64,000 nucleotides of DNA, taken from the NCBI RefSeq assembly GCF_000763385.1, contig NZ_JQFA01000002.1:3778159-3842158 (forward strand). Direction: 5' to 3'. The number at the start of each line of letters is the position of its first letter. The first letter of the stretch is position 1. Source of the stretch: Leptolyngbya sp. KIOST-1. GTDB lineage: Bacteria; Cyanobacteriota; Cyanobacteriia; Phormidesmidales; Phormidesmidaceae. The notes under the pieces were generated by a model that was given only the letters and a program-made list of their open reading frames with translations, was not told where the DNA came from and searched no databases. The position numbers were made by a program, and so were the translations under genes. Shown in pieces: positions 1 through 8,996 of the stretch.

Positions 1-207
1 ATCTCGCTGAATCGCCCTGACGGTGTCGCCTACCCGCTGGCGGTTTAAGGGGGTGTCGTCAAAGCCCGTGGAAATGTAAAACCGCTTGCGCTGCACCTCC
101 CCATCCACCTCAAAGGGGTAGGAAAAGACGATTTGCAGCCGTCCTTTAGTGTTTTTGAACTGAACTGAGCCTTTTTTGCCTTTGCTTCTTGGGGTGACCG
201 AGTACAT
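1..207 (-). CDS. Tyrosine recombinase (phage-type integrase), 5' part only
   Basis: The first 69 codons of a gene that runs out of the window on the left. The peptide begins MYSVTPRSKGKKGSVQFKN, followed by a short beta-rich segment and FDDTPLNRQRVGDTVRAIQ. This is the pattern of the N-terminal arm-DNA-binding domain of cyanobacterial phage-type integrases; the catalytic domain would lie outside. The ATG at 207 is the first in-frame start. The gene lies just beyond the 3' end of tRNA-Phe and on the same strand, the usual layout of an element integrated at a tRNA 3' end. Four short direct repeats at 276-320 lie between the two genes. The family call rests on the arm domain alone. Confidence 0.72.
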   Translation of the reverse strand, partial: MYSVTPRSKGKKGSVQFKNTKGRLQIVFSYPFEVDGEVQRKRFYISTGFDDTPLNRQRVGDTVRAIQRD

Positions 208-275
208 GGCAGCACCGGGGAATAAAGAGCATTCGTACTATCCCCTCTTCGGATACCGTGGCAATTGTCCGGAGA

Positions 276-320
276 TTCCCCCAAAAAATTCCCCCAATTT
301 TCCCCCAATCCGTCCCCCAA
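276..320. promoter_or_regulatory. Four tandem TTCCCCCAA repeats, candidate integrase arm sites
   Basis: TTCCCCCAA occurs at 276-284, 289-297 and 300-308, and GTCCCCCAA at about 312-320. The spacing of 11-13 bp is close to one helical turn. They sit between the integrase start and the tRNA-Phe 3' end, where arm-type binding sites or an autoregulatory operator are expected. A short inverted repeat GTCC-N6-GGAC follows near 336-349. The function is inferred. Confidence 0.45.
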
Positions 321-425
321 ACTCGCCTAAAGGTGTCCAAAAATGGACAACGCAAAAAATACGAGGCCCCAAAGCAAAAGCCCTGAACCGTTGAGATTCA
401 GAGCTTTTCACTTGGTTTGGTTGAA

Positions 426-498
426 TGCCAGGAGGCGGACTTGAACCGCCGACACGAGGATTTTCAGTCCTCTGCTCTACCAGCTGAGCTATCCCGGC
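426..498 (-). tRNA. tRNA-Phe (anticodon GAA)
   Basis: The reverse complement folds as a cloverleaf. The acceptor stem GCCGGGA pairs with TCCTGGC plus discriminator A (one G-U pair), the D arm contains AGCTCAGCTGGTAGAGC, the anticodon loop CTGAAAA carries GAA, and the T arm is GGCGGTTCAAGTCCGCC. The CCA end is not encoded. The 3' end points to the integrase gene at 1-207, so this tRNA is the likely attachment site of an integrative element lying to the left. Confidence 0.96.
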
Positions 499-582
499 AG
501 GGAGCGCAATTTCCAGCGCTCACTTAAGATAGCAAGCTGGTGTCACCCCTGACAAGGCTCCGGGGAAAAAATACTGAAATCT

Positions 583-1176
583 CTACTGGACCTCCCGCAG
601 GCGGGCCACTTTGAGAAAGAAGTTGCCTGTGCCCTGGCCTGCGTAGGCCTGCACCCGCACTGTGTAGGTACCGGACTCTTTGATGCGAGCGAAGAGCAGG
701 GAGTTCGTGGTGCCGTCGGGACCATCGTCGTTTTCGCCGATGATGACGCCGTCTTTGTTCATCAGGATCACCAGGGTGTCGAAGTCGTCGGAGGTGACAT
801 CGATCGCCACCTGGTCACCGGCCTCAAAATAAACGGTGTAGTCGCGGGCAAAGCCTCCGACCCCGGTGGGAACCAGCGGCGCATTTTTGAGCGCCACCAC
901 CTCAGGCAGCTGCTTCAGCCACTGGGCCAACCCCGCCACCACCGGCTTCGTCAATCCGTTGACGGTCCACTGGTAGGTCTTCCCCGCTTGCAGTTGCAGG
1001 CTGCGGCTCTGGGTCGAAAACTGACCGCTCAGGCCAGAAAGGTTAAAGGCTTTGTCTGTCTCGCCATCGTGCAGCTGCGCCGACAGCGCCGGGTCAAACG
1101 CCTGAATCTGCTGCAAAAACCAGGCGTGCAGGCCGATGGTGTACTGCGGGTACAGCTCGTAGCCATGGTCGGCCAC
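583..1176 (-). CDS. Chimeric protein: Cas6 N-terminal region fused to a PPC domain
   Basis: 197 residues from a GTG start at 1176 with AGAGGGGA about 7 bases upstream. Residues 7-101 resemble the N-terminal half of the CRISPR RNA endonuclease Cas6: a YPQYTIGLHAWFLQQIQ helix, DPALSAQLHD, KAFNLSGLSG, then YQWTVNGLTKPVVAGLAQWL and LKNAPL. Residues 110-192 instead match a bacterial pre-peptidase C-terminal (PPC) beta domain, with YTVYFEAGDQVAIDVTSDDF, GENDDGPDGTTNS, and SGTYTVRVQAY. The second ferredoxin-like half of Cas6, including its glycine-rich loop, is absent, so RNA cleavage is unlikely. PPC domains normally sit at the end of secreted proteins, so the join is probably a rearrangement product. 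A solitary CRISPR-type repeat lies 49 bp upstream. Confidence 0.75.
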   Translation of the reverse strand: MADHGYELYPQYTIGLHAWFLQQIQAFDPALSAQLHDGETDKAFNLSGLSGQFSTQSRSLQLQAGKTYQWTVNGLTKPVVAGLAQWLKQLPEVVALKNAPLVPTGVGGFARDYTVYFEAGDQVAIDVTSDDFDTLVILMNKDGVIIGENDDGPDGTTNSLLFARIKESGTYTVRVQAYAGQGTGNFFLKVARLREVQ

Positions 1177-1224
1177 TAGGTCCCCTCTAAAACCCGCTCT
1201 GAATAATGTTTTCAGAACAGGTGA

Positions 1225-1258
1225 CTTTCAAACCACTTCCCCGCAAGGGGACGGAAAC
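1225..1258 (+). CRISPR. Solitary CRISPR-type repeat unit
   Basis: A single 34-base unit begins CTTTCAAACCACTTCC, contains the palindromic stem CCCCGCAAGGGG and ends ACGGAAAC, which resembles the 8-base handle of cyanobacterial type I-D/III repeats. No second copy or spacer is visible, so it is a remnant rather than an array. It stands between the Cas6-derived gene and the truncated brnT, whose stop codon overlaps its last base. Confidence 0.55.
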
Positions 1259-1608
1259 TACTGTCGTTCTTCTCTGCTGGTAGCCCTTCGGGCCGAAATA
1301 ACCCGAATCACCTCATCGTTTCGTCTATAGACATGGCATACCAACAGCAGTCGAGAGGCTTCACTCATTCCCAAGATTAGGTACCGATCTTCATCGAATG
1401 AGTTGTCAGGGTCGAAGATCACGCGAGCGCTTTCGTCGTAAAAAACCGTGACAGCTTCATCAAAGCTAATCCCATGCTTCGCAACGTTGGCCCTGGTTGA
1501 CTGACAAAAGTTGGCTGAAAGCTGTTGAACAGCTCGTGACGCGGTAGTTTCAGGGATCTGAGGAGGGGGCAAGGCGGTGAGGCGTTGCTGAACACAGGTA
1601 TGAATCAA
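1258..1608 (-). pseudogene. brnT: BrnT-family toxin with replaced N terminus
   Basis: The segment from about residue 38 on (RANVAKHGISFDEAVTVFYD, then FDPDNSFDEDRYLILGMSE, RLLLVCHVYR, VIRVISARRATSREE) is the core of BrnT (DUF497), a RelE-fold ribonuclease toxin normally paired with BrnA. The usual N terminus (FEWDxxK-type strand) is missing. It is replaced by about 36 unrelated residues, and the 23 bases at the junction (1491-1513) recur in inverted orientation at the broken end of hsdR (2556-2578). No brnA antitoxin follows; a CRISPR-like repeat abuts the stop. Probably a decayed toxin. Confidence 0.7.
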
Positions 1609-2290
1609 AAATTCAACGCCTCTCGTACGAGATAACCTACCCCACCCCTACCCCTTCCGGTCGGGGACAGGTAGCTAGCTTTTGCAGGAAATCTCTTAAC
1701 CCGAATTTAGGTTATCCTACACAATCGGCAGCAAGTTTCATTAAGACGCTCGGAATTCTGCCTGTCTGGGGCAGGGGTGCGATCGCCCCAACTTCACCAC
1801 TTAACACCAATCGTCCCTGCCGCTGACCCGGTACCCCCAACGCTGAAAATCGTAGGGTGCATCCGCGCAGCGATGCACCATTTTCCTGGCAATAGCCTTG
1901 GCAATGGTGCATCGCACAACCCCGATTTAAGACCGGAGACCACCGTAGGGGCAAACGGCGTTTGCCCACCCCAGTCGAGGGCATTCAGACGACCCAAGGG
2001 GAGCCGATATCAAGCCATCGTTGTCCTCTCTTGTCGCTGCCCCATAACCCACGAAGCCCATTCCTTGTGGGAAAAACAACCGCTTCTCTTGACAATGAGT
2101 CCTGAATCAGGCTCAATGCTTATTGATATAGTTTGTCAACAAAGGTCATGGACATCACCCTGCGGCGGGTGGCATTGGGATGTCAGAGGAGACAAGGATA
2201 GGGCTTTGGGCCGTCGATGGGTTTCCGCAGAGCGCCATTTTTGGTAAACCAGGGGTTTCAGTTTCACTTTGACAGGGAAGGACTTAAGCG
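1609..2290. other. Gene-free stretch with cyanobacterial palindromic repeats
   Basis: No convincing gene is visible in either strand. The stretch contains intergenic repeats: GGTGCATC...GATGCACC units at about 1856-1912 and a GTAGGGGCAAAC-GGC-GTTTGCCC palindrome at 1945-1967. A related copy of the latter lies at 63312-63340. Open frames across it are low-complexity shadows of these repeats. Confidence 0.6.
1945..1972. repeat. GTAGGGGCAAAC palindromic intergenic repeat
   Basis: GTAGGGGCAAAC, a 3-base loop, and GTTTGCCCACCCC form an imperfect hairpin of the type scattered through cyanobacterial genomes. The same motif recurs at 63312-63340 in this window. Confidence 0.65.
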
Positions 2291-2404
2291 ATGCGGAATC
2301 TCGATACGGCGGCGACAACGGAGTTGCTGAACCAGATTATGGAATTTGAGCTGGCGGGGGTGGTGCGCTACACCCACTATTCCCTTGCCCAAGGCACTGA
2401 TTGA
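2291..2404 (+). pseudogene. Bacterioferritin N-terminal fragment
   Basis: A 37-codon frame starting at ATG 2291 reads MRNLDTAATTELLNQIMEFE, then LAGVVRYTHYSL, and after that AQGTD and a stop. The first 32 residues are the characteristic first helix of cyanobacterial bacterioferritin, including the ferroxidase Glu in MEFELAG and the RYTHYSL motif. The rest of the four-helix bundle is absent, so this is a truncated remnant. Confidence 0.75.
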
Positions 2405-2554
2405 CCCAGCCAGGCGTTCAAGGCATTGTAGAGAGGGGAGTTTTTTTCACAGCGTTTACGCTTTTGAGTGGTATCTAAGCTTAGAACGCTGACTCCCCCT
2501 TGACCTCTTCAATCTCCGAAACCACCGCTTAGCAGGCCTCTCCGTCGCCTAAAT

Positions 2555-4345
2555 TCAACTTTTGTCAGTCAACCAGGGGTTGGCCTGCTCTAGGGGAGTC
2601 AGTTGGGCGGCGATCGCTTCATCAAGGGCAGTTTTGTAGCGCACCGCTGCCTCGCGGGATGTGGTCACCACCTGGGCCTTATAGCCGTTGGGGAAAATAT
2701 GTTGCAGGTAGTGGGCCACCATATCGGCGGCTTTGGCCTGGATGGTGGGCAGGGCTTCTAGGTAGGCATCACGGGAGCCATAGCCCAAAATTTGCATCCG
2801 CTCTTGCAGGTTGTAGTCGCTAAAGACATCCTCAAAGGCGGCATCCATGGCGGCCTGGTCGGGCACTTCGGCGTTGTGGGTGCGGCCTTCGTAGACAATT
2901 TCGAGGGTGACTTTATCGTCGATCGCCTCTCGCATGGTGTACTTGTCGATGTAGTCGCCAAATACTTTCTCGGTTTTGTCGATGGGGGTGCCGGTATAGC
3001 CAAAGCGGGTGGCATTGGGCAGGGCTTTGTCGAGGTTGGCCCCCAGCAGGGCGTACTGCGAGCGGTGAGCCTCGTCGGTCATCACCAGAATGTGGGTGCT
3101 GGGGTTTAGCTCTGGAAAGGTTTCCGCCAGGTCACGCTCCTGAAATTTGTGGATCATTGCCATCACCAGATCCGAGGTATCGGTGCGCAGCAGGGCCTTG
3201 AGTTTGGCAATGCTGTCGGCGGGTTTGACGGTAAAGCCGATGTTCTGGCCGGTTTCCGCCAACTGCTGCTCTAGCTGGGTGCGATCGGTCACAAACACCA
3301 CCTTCCACTGAGAGAGGTTGGGATGGCGATACATGACTCTCACCATAAACATCATGGTGAGGGATTTGCCCGAGCCCTGGGTGTGCCAAATAATGCCGCT
3401 GCGATCGCGCGGGGTGGTGCCGGTTAGCAGACGATCAATGGCTTTTTTGACGGCGCGATACTGCTGGTAGCGCCCGACGATTTTGATGGTTTCGCCCTTG
3501 TCGCTGACCGAGAAGAGGATAAAGTTGCGGAGGATGTCGAGCAAGTTGTGGGGGTCGAGCATGCCCGCCACCAGGCGCTGCTGGTCGTTGGGGGCGCTGC
3601 TGCCGTGGGCCAGGTCGTCGAGGGTGCGGGGGTAGGGGTCGGCCCAGCGATAGAAGTATTTTTCGCTGTGGGTGGTGATGGTGCCCACTTTGGCCTGGTT
3701 GCGACAGGTAGCGACCACAAACTGGTTGTAGTAAAACAGCGGGGCGCTGCCTTCGCCCTTGGCCCCCCGCTGCTCGCTGTAGCGCAGCATTTGGTCGATG
3801 GCTTCAGGAAGGGGTTCTTTGGCCTTAGGCGATTTGCACTCGACCACCACCACAGGCAAGCCGTTGAGAAACAGCACGATGTCGGGGATGATGTGGTACT
3901 CGGTGCCCAAAATCCGCACTTTGAACTGGCAAACGGCGATAAAGCGGTTGTTGGCGCAGCGCTCAAAGTCGATGAATTTAACGGTGGGGCTGGGGTCGCC
4001 GGTTTGGCGGTTTTGGGAAACGCTGGTGTTTTCTTGCAGCAGGGTGAAGATGTGGCGGTTATTGTCGAGCAGGCTGTTGCTGGGGAAGCTGGCGGTGAGT
4101 TGTTTAACGACTTCCTCTACCTGGTCGTCTTCTAGCCAGGGGTTAATGACTTTGAGCTGCGCCCGGAGCACGGGCAGCATCACCACTTCGGTAAAGCTGT
4201 CGCGGTGGGTGTCGGCTGGGGTTTGGCTGCGCTCTAGATCCAGCACTTCCCACCCTAGCCCGGCCAGTTGGTCGAGAAAGGGCTTTTCGACGTGGTTGCG
4301 TTCGTCGATTTTGATGGCGGGTGGGGTTTTGTCTGAATGTGGCAT
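2555..4345 (-). pseudogene. hsdR: Type I restriction enzyme R subunit, C-terminally truncated
   Basis: HsdR cuts DNA after ATP-driven translocation in the HsdR2M2S complex. From ATG 4345 (just after the PIN gene stop; an ATG at 4378 would overlap it by 28 bases) the protein has 596 residues against about 1,000 in the family. It keeps the PD-(D/E)xK nuclease (D155, E169-C-K171 in PDIVLF...VECKSP), Walker A QGSGKS at 323-328 and DEAH at 424-427. It ends inside the second RecA domain after NPWLTDKS, so the helicase is incomplete and restriction is probably lost. The truncation point carries a 23-bp sequence repeated in inverted orientation at 1491-1513. Last gene of the hsdM-hsdS-TA-hsdR operon. 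Confidence 0.85.
2556..2578. repeat. 23-bp inverted repeat copy at the broken end of hsdR
   Basis: CAACTTTTGTCAGTCAACC followed by AGGG is the exact reverse complement of 1491-1513, which lies at the junction where brnT loses its N terminus. The flanks of the two copies differ on both sides, so the pair marks a rearrangement or a small repeated insertion. Origin unknown. Confidence 0.6.
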
Positions 4346-4350
4346 TTCTA

Positions 4351-4737
4351 TCACCAAATTACTGGCAAATACTGCCATTGCCGGATCTTCTCATCTTTTG
4401 AAATTAAGGAAGCCTTATGAATTAAGCTACTCGCTACAATTAATCGATCAGCAGGATCTCCATGAAAATCTCCTGGTAGACGGGTGGATAGTACGGCAAT
4501 CTCAGGAGTTAAAGGTAATAGAATCACCCTAGGACGTTGGAATGCAATGTCAAGCCAGACCTGCACATCCATAGATAAACTGATCCTGCCTTTGGAGTCC
4601 AGCATGGCTAGTTCCCAGCAGCTAATTGCAGGAATTGCAATTTGGTCAGCATTAGCAATCGCATTGATGGCTTTTCGGGAGAGAGCGCTAGATTCATTCA
4701 TCCACCAAATCCAGGCGTGAGTATCTAAGATGATCAT
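4351..4737 (-). CDS. PIN-domain ribonuclease toxin (VapC-like)
   Basis: 128 residues beginning MIILDTHAWIWWMN. The PIN acidic residues are visible: D5 in LDTHAW, E42 in SCWELAML, D94 and D97 in HGDPADRLIVAS, with a further acidic residue near the C terminus. PIN toxins cleave RNA with Mg2+ and are held inactive by a small antitoxin. Its ATG overlaps the antitoxin stop by 4 bases (ATGA), so the two are translationally coupled. Unusually the pair lies inside a type I restriction operon, between hsdS and hsdR. Acting as a guard of the restriction locus is an inference. Confidence 0.88.
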   Translation of the reverse strand: MIILDTHAWIWWMNESSALSRKAINAIANADQIAIPAISCWELAMLDSKGRISLSMDVQVWLDIAFQRPRVILLPLTPEIAVLSTRLPGDFHGDPADRLIVASSLIHKASLISKDEKIRQWQYLPVIW

Positions 4738-4946
4738 TGATCAGCATCCCATTCAACATCAATGGGCGAAATGATATCCTGCTCGAATAACACACTTCCT
4801 TTCAGTGGATTAAAATCAACGTCATTATCGGGTTGATTTGGGTTAATGGCTGGTCGCTTGAAAGCCAAAATAATACGATGCAAAATGTCAAGATAGGCTT
4901 CATCAAGCGTGTCAATTTCTAGCTTTAACTTTTCGCGACTCATCAT
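4734..4946 (-). CDS. Antitoxin of the PIN toxin
   Basis: 70 residues starting MMSREKLKLEIDTLDEAYLD and ending NPLKGSVLFEQDIISPIDVE plus WDADQ. The C-terminal pattern (NPLKGS, FExDxISPIDxxWDA) is the one seen in cyanobacterial antitoxins that precede PIN toxins; it likely threads into the PIN active site while the N-terminal part binds DNA or dimerises. The gene overlaps the toxin by 4 bases and follows hsdS with a 49-base gap. The exact antitoxin family cannot be named from sequence alone. Confidence 0.8.
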   Translation of the reverse strand: MMSREKLKLEIDTLDEAYLDILHRIILAFKRPAINPNQPDNDVDFNPLKGSVLFEQDIISPIDVEWDADQ

Positions 4947-4995
4947 AATAAATAGCTCCTAGGCTAATGTGAGAAATGTTAACGAAATCCTGGGG

Positions 4996-6315
4996 TTAGG
5001 CTTGGCCAAAGGGTGTCGGCTCTAGCAAGGGGGTAACGGGTACTTTGCCAGTAAGAAGGTCTTGCATTAATCCTAATTTCTGTCGCTTGATTTTCGAACA
5101 ACTTTCTTCAAGGATATTTTCTGCTTGTTCAATTTCTCTAAGACGCTCTTCAATCAAAACTTGCTCTTCATACTTTGGCAGAGAAATTTTTAGCGAAGCC
5201 ATGATTCCAATATTTAGATTCACCATTGTTGAGCCAACAGCCTGTATGCCGATTTGTAGTTGTGTCGTGTAGTATCTATATATTTCAGCCATCCATTTCG
5301 ATGAGAGGGCTTTCTGAGGCGGTCTCATCAAAAAGCACCCAGAGCCGCAAACCCATCCTTTCTGATCCTGCTTAATGAAGGCACATCTGGACAGATCGCC
5401 GCGCCGAGCAAATATCAGATCATTCGGCAACATCCTATGCCTTTCTAAGTCATTGGCCCGATCTTCTGGAATTCGCGCAACATTTTTCTCGGAAATATCG
5501 GGGCTTTGAATATCTTGAGGCATAACGAATGGCACCCCATCAGCAACATATTCTGAAGCATGTAATTGACTTCCAAAGGGGCCAGTTTGTAATTTTCCAC
5601 CATATTTTTCAAGTATTTGACCAATCGTTGTACATTCCCAGTCTTCGGGGATACGGCCTAGGGGAGAGTCTTTGAAGCGATGAGTGGATTCACTGCGGAT
5701 GTTGCCGTTTTCGTCGATGCCTTTGGTTAGCAGGTCTTGCATTAGCCCGGTTTTGATGCGCTGCTGTTTGGCAATCAGGGTCTCGGTTTGGGCGATCGCG
5801 CGGTCAACCGTCGAGAGAACAGTAGCAATTTGAGTTTGTTCAGGTTTTGAAGGTGCTAGAATTTCTGTCTGTTCAATAGTGCCGATAGAAAGACTGAAAC
5901 GTGTTGAGCCGCTAGCATGAATTGCAAAATATCTTGCTACACCTGAGGTAGATAGCTGCTTGGACAAGAAAACTGGATCTATTTCTCTTTCATCCGGCCT
6001 TATCAAGGCAAGATGATAACCACAAACTAATCCATCAACTTTTCCGAAAACAACTGATGGAATTCCTATATCATCTGGGCTTTCAGAGTCTTTTGTGACA
6101 ATAACATCGCCACTTCTAAGGCCAAATTTTTCAATTTCATTAGGGCTTGCCGTAGCTTCCATAAAATTGAGCGAGTCTACAATGTAATCATGGGTATAAA
6201 CATCCATGTAATTACATAGCCTGACAGGCTGTTCAATTGAGCTAGTTTTTTTGTCAACATTGCTCACTCTGATGTCAGCAATATCACATAATTTTTTAGC
6301 AGGCCATGAATTCAT
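4996..6315 (-). CDS. hsdS: Type I restriction-modification specificity subunit
   Basis: 439 residues with the two-repeat HsdS plan. Target recognition domain 1 spans about 1-150, followed by a coiled-coil spacer ([40 protein letters not shown]). Domain 2 starts near 215 ([18 protein letters not shown]), with a second spacer at the C terminus that repeats [15 protein letters not shown]. HsdS sets the bipartite DNA target of the methylase and nuclease. Its ATG overlaps the hsdM stop (ATGA). It appears intact, so an HsdM2S methyltransferase could still work although hsdR is truncated. Confidence 0.92.
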   Translation of the reverse strand: MNSWPAKKLCDIADIRVSNVDKKTSSIEQPVRLCNYMDVYTHDYIVDSLNFMEATASPNEIEKFGLRSGDVIVTKDSESPDDIGIPSVVFGKVDGLVCGYHLALIRPDEREIDPVFLSKQLSTSGVARYFAIHASGSTRFSLSIGTIEQTEILAPSKPEQTQIATVLSTVDRAIAQTETLIAKQQRIKTGLMQDLLTKGIDENGNIRSESTHRFKDSPLGRIPEDWECTTIGQILEKYGGKLQTGPFGSQLHASEYVADGVPFVMPQDIQSPDISEKNVARIPEDRANDLERHRMLPNDLIFARRGDLSRCAFIKQDQKGWVCGSGCFLMRPPQKALSSKWMAEIYRYYTTQLQIGIQAVGSTMVNLNIGIMASLKISLPKYEEQVLIEERLREIEQAENILEESCSKIKRQKLGLMQDLLTGKVPVTPLLEPTPFGQA

Positions 6316-8996
6316 GATTCTAAATACCCCAATTTTTCCATAAACTCATTCAAAGTTCTCAGCGTTACCTCTCGCTCGGCCTCTAGCTGTTGGCTCGACG
6401 CGGCATACTTATCCCATAGGTTCTCTACACTGGCTACCAGCACCCGTTTCTCCGCATTTAGGTAGCGGGTCAGTTGTTCCTTCGCCCAGTCATAAAGCTT
6501 TTGCAAAATTAGCATTTTGGCTTCAGCCTCGGTCAGTTGGCCGCCAATTTCGTCAATCAACGCATCCATGCGGGCTAGGCGAGTTTCTAAAATAGCTTTG
6601 TCTTTGGTAAGGGTGGTAACTTTGCGTTTATCGGCCTTTTGGTTGGGGTCTAGGGCAGCCAGTTGCTCATTCACCTTAGCAATCAGCGCTTGGGTTTCAG
6701 CCTTGGCTTCTTCACTGCCCACCCGCTTCAACCGCAGCTTCAGGGTCAGTTCATCCCGCTCTTGTTTAAGGGTGGCCTTCAGCTTGGTAATGCGGCCCTC
6801 AATTTTGCTAATGGCATCGTAGGCGGTTTGGTATTGTTGCCGTTCGTGGGCAGCCGAATCGCCCTGGGCATCTTTCAGGTCGTCAATCAGGTCTTTCAGC
6901 GCCTTTTTAATCACCGTAGCGGTCACATTTTCGCCTTCCTCCGGTTCGTGGCTGGCTACCTCCTGGCCTGTTTCCACGGCTTCAGCCAGTTCGCCCTGGG
7001 CCGCGCTCAGCTTGCTCTCTAGCGCCTCAATGGTAGCCACCTCAGTGGCAAAAAATGCCGCAATCAAATACTCATCGGGAATCAGCGTATGGTGCCAGCC
7101 CGTATTGATAATGGTTTTGAGGTCGTAGCGAATTTGCAGCCACCAGTTAACAAACACCCCTGCCGACTGAAACTCATCCAGCACCCCTAGGGGGATCAGT
7201 TGCTCCTTTAGCCCCGTCAGCAACTCCCGACGCACCTCTGGCATGGGTTTGCCCTCCCGCAGTTGGGCAAAGTCGTCGCGGGCCACTTGCCACCAGGTTT
7301 CTAGGGTGACGTAGTGCTGGCTCACCGTATCTTGCAGGGGGCGACTGGCTTCTAGCACAGTTTTAATCGCTGGCTTGCTCGCTATCTCATCCCCAAAGGC
7401 GGCATAGCCCGGTCGCAAGGGGGCAAACAAAAGATCAGGGTCTATCCTAAACTGGGCAAACTCAGCCCCCAGAGCATCAATTTCGGGTTGGGGAACACCG
7501 CCCAGCAGGTGGGCCTTCACATCCTCCGGTTCGGGGTCGGGCGTATTGTCTACATAGCGGCGAATGTTGAGGTTGTAGTCGTGCTGGCCTACGATTTCGG
7601 CCTTGTCTACCAGGCGGCTGTACTTGGGGTATTCGGCCTTGTGGGTAAACACCACGTCGATTTTTTCAATATCTTCGGGACGTAGCTTATTTTGGGCTTT
7701 GCCCTCGGCATACTCGCGATCGGCATTGATAAACAGCACTTTGTTGCGCAGGTGGTCGGGCTTGGCCTTGTTCACCACCAGCACACAAGCGGGGATGCCC
7801 GTGCCGTAGAACAATCCCGGCGGCAGGCTAATAATCGCCTCGATCACATCATCCTGGATCAAAATTTCGCGAATCAGCTTTTCTTTGCCGCCGCGAAACA
7901 GCACCCCGTGGGGCATGATGGTCGCCATATGGCCGTCGGGCTTGAGGCTGGCGATCATGTGCTGCACAAACATCAGGTCGGCCTTTTTACCGGTTTCGGG
8001 GGCAAACTCCTTAAAGCGGTTGGCAAACCGCATGGTGGCGCGGCTGTAGTTTTGCGAAAAGGGCGGGTTGGCCAGTACCCGGTCAAACTTGCGGGGGGCA
8101 CCCTCATCATCCAAAATCAGCGGATCCTCCAAGGTGTCCCCGTTCTCAATGGTGAACCGGCTGATGTTGTGGAGAATCATGTTCATATTGCAGATCGACC
8201 AGACCGTGCCATTGGAGTCTTGGCCGTAGAGGAACAGGTCATCGGGGTCTTGGCCCTGCTCCTCCACATACTGGTGCGACTGAATCAAAAAACCGCCCGA
8301 CCCCACCGTGGGATCATAAATGGTGTTGCCCGCCTCCGGCTTCACCAACTGCACCAGCAGGCGCACCACCTCCGCCGGGGTATAAAATTCGCCGCCCTTC
8401 TTTCCGGCGCTGTCGGCAAAGTACTTGATCAAATACTCGTAGGCGGCCCCCAACAGGTCAGGAAACTCGAAGTTGTCGTTCACCAGCACAAAGTTGGGCT
8501 GGTTGAAGTGGTCGAGCAAATCCTTCCACTTTTGGTCTGGGATTTTGGTCTTGCCCTTGACCTCGTTAAAGTTGATGTTGTTCTTCAGCACCCCGGCCAG
8601 GGCATCGTTGGCGTCTTCCACCGCTGCCAAAGCCTTGTTCAGCATGTTGCCGATGTCTTGTTTCAGGTGCTTGAGGGGCGGCACCTGCTCTTCGTTGCCA
8701 TCGTCATCCACCTGTATCCAGGGCTCGTGCCAGCGGGCACGGGACGGCACAAAAAACGTATCCCCGTAAGACTGCGGGTCTTCTAGCAGCTCTTGCACCT
8801 GCTCTGGAGCCAGGTGGGTAAAGGTGTGCCGGATGTGATCGCGCTTGCGATCAAACTCATCCGACAGCCGCTTGAGGAACAGCATCCCAAAGATGAACTC
8901 TTTGAATTCCGAGGCGTCCATCTTGCCGCGCAAGATGTCGGCAGCCTTGAACAAAAAACTCTCTAGCTGGGCAAGGGTGATTTTGTCGTGCTGCAA
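6312..8996 (-). CDS. hsdM: Type I restriction-modification DNA methyltransferase subunit
   Basis: N6-adenine methyltransferase of the type I system. With a TTG start at 8996 (AGGA 8-9 bases upstream) it has 895 residues beginning [20 protein letters not shown], the usual HsdM start; an upstream ATG at 9137 adds 47 atypical residues. The helical HsdM N domain covers about 1-150. S-adenosylmethionine motif I is DPTVGSGGF at 228-236 and catalytic motif IV NPPF is at 310-313. The C-terminal 250 residues are a long charged coiled coil ([37 protein letters not shown]), making this the long HsdM form. First gene of the leftward operon, coupled to hsdS. Confidence 0.92.
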   Translation of the reverse strand: MQHDKITLAQLESFLFKAADILRGKMDASEFKEFIFGMLFLKRLSDEFDRKRDHIRHTFTHLAPEQVQELLEDPQSYGDTFFVPSRARWHEPWIQVDDDGNEEQVPPLKHLKQDIGNMLNKALAAVEDANDALAGVLKNNINFNEVKGKTKIPDQKWKDLLDHFNQPNFVLVNDNFEFPDLLGAAYEYLIKYFADSAGKKGGEFYTPAEVVRLLVQLVKPEAGNTIYDPTVGSGGFLIQSHQYVEEQGQDPDDLFLYGQDSNGTVWSICNMNMILHNISRFTIENGDTLEDPLILDDEGAPRKFDRVLANPPFSQNYSRATMRFANRFKEFAPETGKKADLMFVQHMIASLKPDGHMATIMPHGVLFRGGKEKLIREILIQDDVIEAIISLPPGLFYGTGIPACVLVVNKAKPDHLRNKVLFINADREYAEGKAQNKLRPEDIEKIDVVFTHKAEYPKYSRLVDKAEIVGQHDYNLNIRRYVDNTPDPEPEDVKAHLLGGVPQPEIDALGAEFAQFRIDPDLLFAPLRPGYAAFGDEIASKPAIKTVLEASRPLQDTVSQHYVTLETWWQVARDDFAQLREGKPMPEVRRELLTGLKEQLIPLGVLDEFQSAGVFVNWWLQIRYDLKTIINTGWHHTLIPDEYLIAAFFATEVATIEALESKLSAAQGELAEAVETGQEVASHEPEEGENVTATVIKKALKDLIDDLKDAQGDSAAHERQQYQTAYDAISKIEGRITKLKATLKQERDELTLKLRLKRVGSEEAKAETQALIAKVNEQLAALDPNQKADKRKVTTLTKDKAILETRLARMDALIDEIGGQLTEAEAKMLILQKLYDWAKEQLTRYLNAEKRVLVASVENLWDKYAASSQQLEAEREVTLRTLNEFMEKLGYLES

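Noticed and set aside
1777..2247. A 156-codon plus-strand frame
   Set aside because: It runs over palindromic intergenic repeats, has no ribosome site and no recognisable domain.
3548..4532. Plus-strand frames antisense to hsdR and the PIN gene
   Set aside because: They are complementary to genes with clear catalytic motifs and have no features of their own.
7692..8786. A 364-codon frame antisense to hsdM
   Set aside because: It is the complementary shadow of conserved methyltransferase motifs; composition rich in Val, Gly and His as expected from codon bias.
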